From NCBI GenBank assembly GCA_036417435.1, contig CM070910.1, forward strand, positions 66,620,784 through 66,684,783: a stretch of 64,000 nt of DNA. The letters run 5' to 3'. Shown here piece after piece: positions 11,767 to 21,290 of the stretch; within the stretch, counting starts at the first letter, position 1, and the number at the start of each line of letters is the position of its first letter. The notes below the pieces were generated by a model that saw only the letters and a program-made list of their open reading frames with translations, was not told the DNA's origin and did not search any database. Origin of the DNA: Inia geoffrensis. Taxonomy: Eukaryota; Chordata; Mammalia; Artiodactyla; Iniidae. Made by a program: the position numbers and the translations under genes.

Positions 11767-11981
11767 GGGGCTTCCCTGGTGGCGCAGTGGTTGAGAGTCC
11801 GCCTGCTGATGCAGGGGACACGGGTTCGTGCCCCGGTCCGGGGAGATCCCACGTGCCGCGGAGCGGCTGGGCCCGTGAGCCATGGCTGCTGAGCCTGTGC
11901 GTCCGGAGCCTGTGCTCCGCGACGGGAGAGGCCACAACAGTGAGAGGCCCGTGTACTGCAAAAAAAAAAAAACATATATAT
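11767..11981 (+). mobile_element. short CHR-type SINE
   Basis: Full short-form copy starting ggggcttccctggtggcgca, with an A-rich then AT-rich tail. The direct repeat atataaaaacag near 11756-11767 and 11982-11993 marks the target site; the exact left edge may shift by a base or two. Confidence 0.92.
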
Positions 11982-11993
11982 ATATAAAAACAG

Positions 11994-13594
11994 TTTTGCT
12001 GTGGTGTATAGTGGACATAAATAAACAAATCTGCATTATGCTAATACCTTTACAGGTATTGTAAGATATCATGGTATCTTGCATTCTACTGCTTTCAGTC
12101 TCAATATTCATATTTTCTACATTGTTATCCTACTTTTAATGTTCAGATATGATGCAGTGAACCTGCATAAAGTGCATGTTAAAAATTACTTTTTTCCCCC
12201 AAACCCAATTTACTAGTTAGAAAATGAGAATAAAACATCAATTGTGACTTTAATTTTGCATTTTAATTTTGGAGTCTAGATCGTTTTGGAGCAGAAATAG
12301 CAGTATCCTCAATATCCACCAACATTTTAAGCAAAATGTAAGTCAAGAGCTTATAGTGGTCATCTTTACCACCACATGGTAGAGACCCCATCTGAGAATG
12401 AAGCCTTCATCAAGAAAAGCAGAGCCTAGAGAGGGACAGAAACAGATTTCTACTTAGATTACCACAGTAGCTAAGTCCAGCTGTGAAACCAATTTATTAG
12501 GTAAACATTTCAGGTGAATCAGGCAATACAATGTCTTTTAGCAATCTGAGCTCAGTTTCTAGCACTGTAACCTGAAGAATCATGACTAATACATGAATCT
12601 ATGCTTTATAAGGTATCCAGGTAAGAAAGGAAAGATATAAAAAGGAAGGAGTGGTCTTCCTCCTATGGAAAATATACGCACTCATTAATATTGGGGATTT
12701 GGCAGGCTTTCACTGTGGAAGTTGGTAGAGGTTCCTTCATCTAAGCACTGCACCCTGCCACAACTCCTCTTCTAATGGAACTTATCTACCTGCCCTGAGA
12801 TTCCAGAGCCTGCTCCCATAGCCTTGATGAACAGGCAGTAAGTTACAGGACTGCCTTCCAGTCAACAGGTGGAGCGGGCACTCCACTTATACCTGGAGTG
12901 GGCACCATACTCAAATTGGCTGATCCAATTCTCTCTCCTGAAAAATTGATATTGTCTAGTGATGCTTAGACTGAAGGGATATAACTTGGTGTGGACATTA
13001 TATATACATGCTCATTAAAAAATAATAAATCAAACCAGCAAAGAAAAAACATCTTGCAGAGATAACAAAGGATGAAGCTAAATATCCAATGCGTACCAAA
13101 GAGACACAGAGAGACAAAACTCCCTTGGTCTCAGACTTGTTCTCATTCCACATCCCAGTTATAGGCCTCCTAAGTCCTGGCTACCTTGTTTGCCCTTGTA
13201 GTCATTCAATATATTCCCCGCCTCGCAGCTTGAGCCAGTTTGAATGGGTGTCACCTACCTGCAGCCAAACAATCTCTCTCTGAAAAACAGCCCATCTAGT
13301 ATATGTGAAATAACTTGAGATCCTTTAAATAAAAAGCGAAATCAATTCAAAATACGAATAAAGGTGCTTCCAACTTTTAGGTTCAATTTGTGGTTTTTGT
13401 GACCTCATCTTTAAGAGAAAATCCACAAAGGCAAATTCTCTTGTGTATGCACTGTTTGCAGGTTATCCATTTCAGGTCCTTAGGTTTAGCTGTTGGGACA
13501 TTGATGGAAACCATGGAATGATTCAATATAGGCTGGGCAAATGAAAAACGGGCTTAGGGGCCATATTTTTAAAGCACGATCTCAGATGTACTTA
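11994..13594. other. unique sequence, possibly with decayed LTR DNA
   Basis: No gene supported. Text at about 12720-13290 (ggcactccacttatacc, tactcaaattggctgatcc) faintly recalls old ERV/MaLR LTRs, but I could not assign a family. Confidence 0.35.
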
Positions 13595-14090
13595 TGGGTA
13601 CTCATCACCAGAGTGATCTTTCTAAAACCCTAAACTGATTATGCCATTCCTACTTCAAATCCTCTTTATAAGCACTCCATTTCCTTTAATATAAAATGCA
13701 AACTTATAGATGCTTAGTGCTCCCTACCTCTCCAATCCCATGTCCCACTCAATTCTTCAGGCATACCTTACTAGCACTACCTCAGAGTCTTTGAACACAG
13801 TATCCCTGACGCTGGCATAAAATGAGCACACTCTTCTGGGATCTAGGGGCATTGCCAAAAGCTGCGCTTGCAAGTGCAAAGTTCATGTGAAATATTCATG
13901 TTCGATTGCACATATCTGTACTTCTATTCAATAATATGTACATATTTGTTTTGAGATGTATTTCCCCAGAATAGATAATCCATGATGAGTTTTAAGATTG
14001 TCTCACTTGTTTCTCTAGCCCTAGTGTCTGTTACAGTGGCTAGCACAGATTAGGTGTTCAAAACAAAATTTCGAACAAATGAGTAAACAA
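13595..14090 (+). mobile_element. L2 LINE 3' region
   Basis: Begins with agagtgatctttctaaaacc, ctgattatgccattcctac, then tgcttagtgctccctacctc, all in L2 order. It ends with a tail resembling the L2 terminus at 13965-14085 (tctctagccctagtgtctg, gtggctagcacagattagg). Confidence 0.7.
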
Positions 14091-14109
14091 TAAACTCCTA
14101 GTGGATGAA

Positions 14110-14495
14110 GAAAATTATCTATTTTGTGCCCTTATCTATCTCTGGCACAGAACTTGTACAAAAGCTTGAGAAGCAGGGCTCTGGTCATTCTGAGCTGTTT
14201 GTCATCTCCTAACTCATTCCAACACACTCTTCAAGATACAATTAAGTGTCATCTATTTGAAGGATTTCTTCTGCTGCTCAGGAGAGGGATACTTCTCCTA
14301 TGCTCTCCCAGCATCTCTATTATGAAATTTAGTATACTGTAGTATAATTATCTGTCTGCTTCTATGTCCTCCCTACAAGACTGGAAACCCCGGGAGGTAG
14401 CGATTTGTGCTTTGTTCCCCTCAAGAGCACCAGCACCTGGCCCGTGGTAGGCTTGAATGAACATCATGTTGAAAGAATAAATGAGTGAATGATTC
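14110..14495 (+). mobile_element. second L2 LINE 3' end
   Basis: The end is a good L2 tail: ctacaagactggaaacccc, gtagcgatttgtgctttg, agcaccagcacctggccc, ggtaggcttgaatgaaca and a gaatga-rich terminus. It directly follows another L2 tail in the same orientation. Confidence 0.75.
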
Positions 14496-14734
14496 AGGTG
14501 ATCTGGAATAGACACATGGCTGCCATCGTTATGGGTCTTTGCAGATCACACCAAATGCAGAAATCAGCATAGTGAGGAATCGGAAAGCCTAGGATATGCC
14601 TCAGGTCAAAACATCATCTACTATCTCTCCTTTATAAAAAACTAAGTGGATGATGAAGTTAAGACCAGAAGCACTTTAAATTCAGAGACACCAACTTTTT
14701 AATCATGTTTGCCTTCTAGAGCTACTATACACCA
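14496..14734. other. unique sequence
   Basis: Short spacer between an L2 tail and the hAT-like element; nothing recognised. Confidence 0.4.
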
Positions 14735-15180
14735 GGCAGTCCATGGCCTGTTAGGAACTGGACAGCACAGCAGGAGGTGTGCAGTGGGCAAGCAAGCAAA
14801 GCTTCATCTGCCGCTCCCCATTGCTCCCCATCGCTCACATCGCCCCCCATCGCCTCCCACCGCCCCCATCGCTCCCCATCGCCCCCCACCACCCCCATCG
14901 CTCCCCATCGCCCCCCATCGCTCCCCATCGCTCCCCATCGACCCATCGCCCCCATCGCCTCCATCGCTCCCCGTCGCCCCCATCGCCCCCATCGCTCCCC
15001 ATCGACCCATCGCCCCCATCGCTCCCCATGGCTCCCATCGCCCCCATCGCTCCCCATCGCCCCCATCGCCCCCCATCACTCACGTTACCACCTGAGCCAT
15101 CCCTCGACCCCATCCGAGTCCGTGGAAAAATTGTCTTCCACAAAACCGGTCCCTGGTGCCAAAAAGGTTGGGGACCTCTG
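14735..15180 (+). mobile_element. hAT-like non-autonomous DNA transposon with internal expansion
   Basis: Left part reads tccatggcctgttaggaact, acagcacagcaggaggtg, agcttcatctgccgctcccc. The right part reads gtggaaaaattgtcttccac, accggtccctggtgcc and ggttggggacctctg. This is the order of a common mammalian hAT-type MITE whose end is ggttggggacc-n-ctg. The outermost left terminus is missing or decayed. The middle is replaced by a minisatellite. It has no coding capacity. The exact family name is uncertain. Confidence 0.7.
14811..15079. repeat. CpG-rich minisatellite, 8-11-bp units
   Basis: About 27 imperfect units of the type cgctccccat, cgcccccat, cgccccccat and cgacccat run head to tail. Each carries one CpG and the plus strand is strongly pyrimidine-rich. 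The seed ccgctccccatcgctca is part of the normal hAT element, so the array grew in place. It has no stop codon in several frames on both strands, giving Pro/His/Ser/Arg and Gly/Asp/Met/Arg open frames of up to 162 codons that are artefacts. Confidence 0.95.
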
Positions 15181-16699
15181 CTATATGCTACTTCTTCCCC
15201 ATCTCAGTGGGGCTTACAACTAAGTAGTCATGAACAACAAGAACTAAGGCACATTCTTCTTCCCTGATCCCTTCCTTCAGCTGCATGACCTGATACTCAA
15301 AGAGGTCTGGTTACCACTTCCAGAACCTACACCCGATGGTGAAGGGAATTCAAACTTTAGTTTTAGCACAACCAAGCAGTTAAATATGTTAGAAAATTAA
15401 ACACTAATGAATTTGTCTCACCGCCCAAATATTTATCTTTTGCTTTAGAAACACCAAAGGGAGAAAATAGAAGTTTATGCAGTAAGAGTCACAGGCACAT
15501 AGAATAAGCAGCCAGTGCACTCTGTACCCTACTCAATGTTAGGAAACGCTTCCAGCACAACTGTGTCCTTTATAATCTGTAACACTTTGGGGCATCTGGA
15601 AATTGTTCGCCTGCCAAAGCATAGTGGGGGAAGGAGGAGAACATGCCAGCTCCTCTTTAAGCAAGCACAAAAGTGCCATTCTCTCATCCGGCAAAACAAT
15701 AAGATTAGCTCTTTTATCACTAATTTTTCACTCTCCTCGCCTACCTTGTAAACACAGCGTGGATGACTTTGCTCCTTATCAGCTGCAAACTGAATCTGCC
15801 TTTGTTGAAGCACCGTCAATCAGTTGACTTTCTGTGCATACACTCAGTGATATACCCAACTGAAAAAAGACAGACTTTCATTTTCCCCCAGCAATATCAG
15901 GAAAAAAAAAAAAAAAACATTACAAAACAGAATGAAAAACAAAAAGGACTCTTCTGTAGAGTGTAACCTAGAGTTCATTTACTCTGCCAGACGGAATGAC
16001 ATTAAAAACCAATGAAGGTCAAAGCTATTAACATTTGGATCAGAGGGCATTTTGCCTGTTAGGATCTAGTTAGACTGGGCTTTTGTAATTGCCCAGTTTG
16101 TTTCCAACATGTCAGGTAAACACTAACATTAGCTAAAGCCTGGGTGGTCTCAGGCTCCACATAGGCAGCTCAAAGGCCAGCTTTATCTTTGATTAGCAGC
16201 AAAAACACGCAATTCTTTATATACCAATTTAAATAGTCAATGAACCTCTTTATTTTTGCTGGTACAACCTGATTGTGACATTTCCAAATGAACCTTAATT
16301 TGATTTCCCTTTAGAACCCTTCTGTTGTACACTTTTTAAAGTATATGACTGACAGCTTCCTTGCACACTAGGCAATTTTGAGGGCCAGCACATTAGACTT
16401 AACAAAGAATGCCCTTGATCATCAGGCAAGACTAAGGAAATTTGAGAGCTATTCCAGAAGGTAACCTTTTTGATTAAATTACTGGCGGTACACCATGAAC
16501 AGCTTCTTCCTCAGGCTCTGGCAATAACATCTTTTCTTTGCGCTTATGCTTCCTAAAAGTTGTAGCTTTGAGACTTGCAACTCTGAGAACATTTTCTACA
16601 CTAAATTTACTCGCCTCTACTCATCTTGCCCTTACTCATTCCAAGCAAAAAAGGCATGGGAACGCTGTAAGTAACTTTGAAAGCGTGCCCAGACCCTTC
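15181..16699. other. unique sequence
   Basis: About 1.5 kb without a supported gene or named repeat. Holds an A-tract at 15902-15917. Overlapping 67-96-codon frames at 15515-15966 on both strands resemble nothing known. Confidence 0.45.
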
Positions 16700-17290
16700 A
16701 AAAATAGCTCAGTAATACTTACATTTCTGTCAATATTGGTACATGTAACGGAAGCTCTTCTTTTTCATACCTCCATTTTCTTCTCTACCCACACATACCT
16801 TACTTAGTCTTCGAATTTCAAATCTTTCCAAAGCCTTCCCTTAGCTACACCAAACATCAGGGGTCTTCCAATGCTATGAGTACTCATAACACTTCCAGGC
16901 TTTATGTGTTGACTAGTATGGTTTACTATGTCAGAATCTTAACTATAATTACTTATTAATTCCCATCTCTCATGCCAGTCTCTGAGCTTAGAAGGGCAGA
17001 CTCTGTCATCCATGTTTTTTGTTTGTTTGTTTGTTTTGCGGTATGCGGGCCTCTCACTGCTGTGGCCTCTCCCGTTGCGGAGCACAGGCTCCGGACGCGC
17101 AGGCTCAGCGGCCATGGCTCACGGGCGCAGCTGCTCCGCGGCATGTGGGATCTTCCCGGACCGGGGCACGAACCCGTGTCCCCTGCATCGGCAGGCGGAC
17201 TCTCAACCACTGTGCCACCAGGGAAGCCCTGTCATCCATGTTTTTATCACCAGCATCCATTGCTTGGGGCTGACTCTAAATGAATGAATC
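16700..17290 (+). mobile_element. L2 LINE 3' end, split by a CHR SINE
   Basis: Before the SINE: tctgagcttagaagggcaga, ctctgtcatccatg. After it: tttttatcaccagcatccat, tgcttggggctgac, taaatgaatgaatc. Joined, this follows the L2 tail. The 5' boundary is vague. Confidence 0.55.
17020..17228 (-). mobile_element. short CHR-type SINE inserted in L2
   Basis: Reverse-complement full short form with a (TTTG)n tail on the plus strand. A perfect 17-bp direct repeat ctgtcatccatgttttt lies at 17003-17019 and 17229-17245. Confidence 0.95.
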
Positions 17291-17599
17291 TTTGGAAGAG
17301 CAGAGACCATTTCAAAAAGAAGACTGCTCCTTTACTCGCAATGGCACTGAAGTTAATTAAATAAAGCATACATGGCTGCATTATTAGCTATAAGAATGTT
17401 ATAACCATCCTAATAAAACCTTATATATACTAAGTCATTTGGGAATTACAAAAATTTCATGGCGTCTACTCACCCTCTAGGTTATTTTTTAAATTAAGTG
17501 TTCTTTGTTGCATTGTTCTTACTACCTTGCTTTGGTTAGATGGTTTAATTGCAATGAGACAAACTCCCAAGGAAGTTAACTTAAAAAATAGGGATTCTT
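17291..17599. other. unique spacer between two SINEs
   Basis: AT-rich sequence with no recognised feature. It separates two CHR SINEs in opposite orientation. Confidence 0.4.
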
Positions 17600-17790
17600 G
17601 GGCTTCCCTGGTGGCGCAGTGGTTGAGAGTCCGCCTGCCGATGCAGGGGACGCGGGTTCGTGCCCCGGTCCGGGAAGATCCCACATGCCGCGGAGCAGCT
17701 GGGCCCGTGAGCCATGACCGCTGAGCCTGCGCGTCCGGAGCCTGTGCTCCGCAACGGGAGAGGCCACAGCAGTGAGAGGCCCACGTACCA

Positions 17791-17820
<30 letters not shown>
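17600..17820 (+). mobile_element. short CHR-type SINE with long pure A-tail
   Basis: Full short-form copy ending in an uninterrupted run of about 29 A's (17792-17820). The target duplication aaaaatagggattct occurs at about 17584-17598 and 17817-17831. Pure A-tails decay with time, so this looks one of the youngest copies in the window. Confidence 0.95.
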
Positions 17821-17823
<3 letters not shown>

Positions 17824-17831
17824 GGGATTCT

Positions 17832-18429
17832 CAAAAATCTCAGCCCAGCCTGAGGAAAACTGCAAAGTCAGGCATCTACCCCTCTGTTCCAATTTTCACT
17901 TTTGCTTCTCAAGTGCCTGTTCCATTTTCTTCTCCACCTCTATGTAGTTCATCACTGTCGCCTCAACGTTGTGACTTCAGCCCTTGAGTCTACATAGTAT
18001 TGCAGACTCAGAACCCAGAGCAATCTGAATTGTTCTATCCATGTCCCAGTCTGAATTTGGGGGATGGAAAAACTAGTTGGCCCAGTTTGATTTATGTTTC
18101 TGCCCCTGGTCCAATCATTTATGGCAAAAGTCTCAGGACACATATGTTGCCTCCATCAGGGCTATGGGTTGGATATGCTCTCTAAGTAGGGGATTGAAGA
18201 AAGCAAACAATCAAACAAAAAAGATCTCCATTACACATATTTCTGAATGCTTCTACCATGCACCAAAAAGTCTGAATTCATTGTTTTATTATTTATAAGT
18301 CAAACCAATATTTACTAAGCACTACTTTTCAAGGTTCTAAGATTCCCAGATACAAAGATGGCTTGCAGACTCAATGCAGAAGAAATACACAGTTCCATCG
18401 GAAGACAGGCATGGAAAGAGATAATTAAA
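17832..18429. other. unique sequence
   Basis: No gene or named repeat recognised. Short frames on both strands overlap and match nothing known. Confidence 0.4.
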
Positions 18430-18840
18430 ATATATTGTGATTTTATATGGAGTACCGTCAGCTTTTCAAAAACTAGTGTCGGAAAATTTGGATATTCATA
18501 AGCAGAAGAATAAACTTTGATCTAAACCTCACATTTCATATAAAAATTAACTCCAAATGTATCATAGGCCCAAATGGATAATGTAAAATTATAAAATGTT
18601 TAGACAAAAAGAGAAAAGCATGACCTGGAACTAGGCAAAGTGGTCTTACATATGAAACCAAAAGCATGATCCATAAAAGAAAAAAATTGATAAATTGAAC
18701 TTTTGTCCTGCAGAAGATACTCGTAAGAGAATGAAAATATAATTTACAGACTGGCGGGGGCGGGGGTGGGGTGGGGCCGGGGGGGGGGGGGGGAGGTGAA
18801 TACTTGCAAAGCACCATTTAAAAAAAAGAAATAAAAGATC
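18430..18840 (+). mobile_element. L1 LINE ORF2 fragment
   Basis: Text such as ttggatattcataagcagaa, catttcatataaaaattaac, aagcatgatccataaaag and gaacttttgtcctgcagaag follows the 3' half of L1 ORF2 (after the reverse transcriptase domain). Stops and shifts abound. A G-tract interrupts it where an acagactgggagaaa-type segment is expected. Confidence 0.8.
18753..18796. repeat. G-rich tract inside L1
   Basis: Forty-four bases, almost all G, with at least four runs of three or more G's and a terminal run of about 16. It fits the G-quadruplex pattern on the plus strand. Confidence 0.95.
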
Positions 18841-18879
18841 TAAGAATTAGAAAGGGGGAAACAAAACTGTCACTAATCA

Positions 18880-21290
18880 CAAATAATAAAATTGTCTCAT
18901 TATCTACCTTTTTAAACATACTTCAGATTCTGTTTCTGATAACCCTGATGTCTGGGCCATGTCTCCGTATGTTCCTATTGTCTGTATTTTGGCTTGGTTT
19001 TCATTCATTGGATTCTACGTCCTGACATGCCTGATCAGTTTTTGTTGAATGTTGGACATGGTGATGCAAAATTGGAGGACATCTGAATGATGTTTCATTC
19101 TCTAGGGAAGATACAAGTTTCTGCTGGCTGGCAGTTAGGCTTGTGGCAGATCACCTTGATCCAATTAGGAAATAAGATCTTTCAAGGCTGAGTATCGGGC
19201 TTTGTGAGTTTGTTCTTAATACTACGGTATAGATTCCAGAAATCTTAACTGAAAGCATAAAGTATTTACTGGGGCCCCTTGTAGAATTCACCTATAAAAC
19301 CATCTGGACCTAATGTTTTCTTTGTGGAACATGGCTAAAATATTAATGCAAATCTCAATGATAATAGGGACTGTTTAAAGCTTACTTTTTATCTGACGTC
19401 AGTTTTTAATGTATAGTTTATATTTTCCCAGGAATTTCCCCATAAACTCTGTTTTCAGATTTATTGAAAATAATAAAATTGTGTTTAGTATTCTAATTTT
19501 ATCTTCTAATCTCTGTTGTAGCTGGTTTTCTGTTTTATTCCATATATATGTGTCTTCTCTTTCTCTTTTTTTTTATCTTGATCAGTCTTGCCAAAGATTT
19601 TTGTACCTATTCCTTAGTCTTTTCCAATGACCAATTTTGACTCTGTTATTTTGCTCTGTCGTGCCTTTGTTTTCCATTTCATTTTTTTTTTAACCTACTT
19701 TATTATTTTTCCCATTCTACTTTCTCTAAGTTTATTCTGGAATTAATTTTTACCTTCTAACATTGACAACTTAGCTCATTAACTTCTTTTAGCTGCTTTG
19801 TTTGTTAACTAATATAAGCATTTAAAGCTACAAATATACCTTGAAATACATTTTTAGATGTACCCAACATTATAAAATAAAATGTTTACATTAACATTCA
19901 GTTAAAAGCACTGTTAATTTTCACATTTTATTTCTTATTTGGGTAACTTTTTTTAAAGAACAGTTTATTAGTTTTTGTAAGTACAGAGTTGTTTATGGGT
20001 GTCCCTTTGTTATGGATTTTTAATTGCATTTTGAACAAAGAATGTAATCTATGTGATACCTGTTTTTGAAATGGGCTAAGATTTGCTTATTGCCTAATTA
20101 TGGCTTTTTAAATAAAAGTTTCATGCTTGCTTGAGAAAAATACATATACTATAATTGCAGTTTCATTAGATCCAACTTGTTAATTCAGTTGCTCAAATAC
20201 TTTGTATTTTTACTATTTTTTTAACCTCTTGTTTCCAGAGAGATGTTTTTGAAATCCCCCTCTATAACAGTGAATTTGTCAGCTTTTGCTTTATGCGGTT
20301 TAGAGGCTCTTTCATTAGGTGAAATTTCATTAGGGAAAATTCTCACATCTCCCTGGTAAATTGAATCTTTTATCATTGTGTGATGATCCTGTTTATTCCC
20401 ATATATCGTTTTGGTCTTTATATCTACTTTTTCTAACGGTAGTTTAGATATCTCAGCTTTCTTTTGGTTAATATTTGCTTGGTTTACATTATTTCCTTCT
20501 TTTACCTTCACTTTCTCTATAATCTTATATTTTATGAATATCTCTCATAAACAGTATATAGTTTCATTTTTTTGTATGCTATCTGACAATCTTATCTGAT
20601 CGGTGAGTTTAATCCAATACATTTATATATTTGGATTTTTTTCTACTATTGTATATTTTTAAATCTGTCATGCCTTTTTTGCTGCTTTTTTCTTCTTTTG
20701 GACTGTCTGATTTAAAATTTTTTCTTATTTCATTTCCCCCTTTGTTAATTTGGAATTTATACACACCATTTTTATTCTTTTACTAGTTTTTCTTGATATT
20801 TTACCGTAGCATTTAGAATAACAAAGTCTATAATTAAAGTATGTCTCTACCCATTTACATTTAGGTCTTCCATATCCATATTTTTGTCTACTTGATTAGT
20901 TACGAAATGAGAGCGGAAAATTAATATCTCCTACTGTGAATGTTTCTGTACATTATCCCTTGAATTTCTTGTCATTTGTGTTCTATTAATGTTGATACTA
21001 TGTTATTTGGTACATAGATCTTCATTGTGGATTCACTCCTTTATATAGAACACCCTTTGTGTTGTTTTAACGCTTTTTTCCCCTACATTCAGTGCAATCT
21101 AGTATTAAGATTTTAATCATTCTTTTCGGTGCTTCCTTACAATGCTTTTGTTATCCTTTAATATGCAGTCTTTCTTACTTACTTGGTATTCCTTTCATGC
21201 AGACACAGTTGGATTTTAGCCAACTACTCTTAAATCTTTTTTCCTCTGCTGAAAGAAAGAAATCTCTAAGATGATTATTTTCCCTTTTAG
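18880..21290 (-). mobile_element. old, decayed L1 LINE (ORF2 and 3' region)
   Basis: Read in reverse it follows L1: a 3' region at 18890-19260 (tgttgaatgttggacatg on the plus strand), then antisense ORF2 at about 19290-20640, including cttgatcagtcttgccaaag, gtgaatttgtcagcttttgc and atctcagctttcttttgg. The 96-codon minus frame at 20221-20511 is a surviving piece of ORF2. The element is inactive. The right edge is uncertain. Confidence 0.75.

Noticed and set aside
14709..15267. Pro/His/Ser-rich and Gly/Asp-rich open frames of up to 162 codons on both strands
   Set aside because: They exist only because the minisatellite unit lacks stop codons in several frames. Frames are open on both strands at once and there is no gene context.
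20221..20511. 96-codon minus-strand frame as a gene
   Set aside because: It lies within decayed antisense L1 ORF2 sequence.
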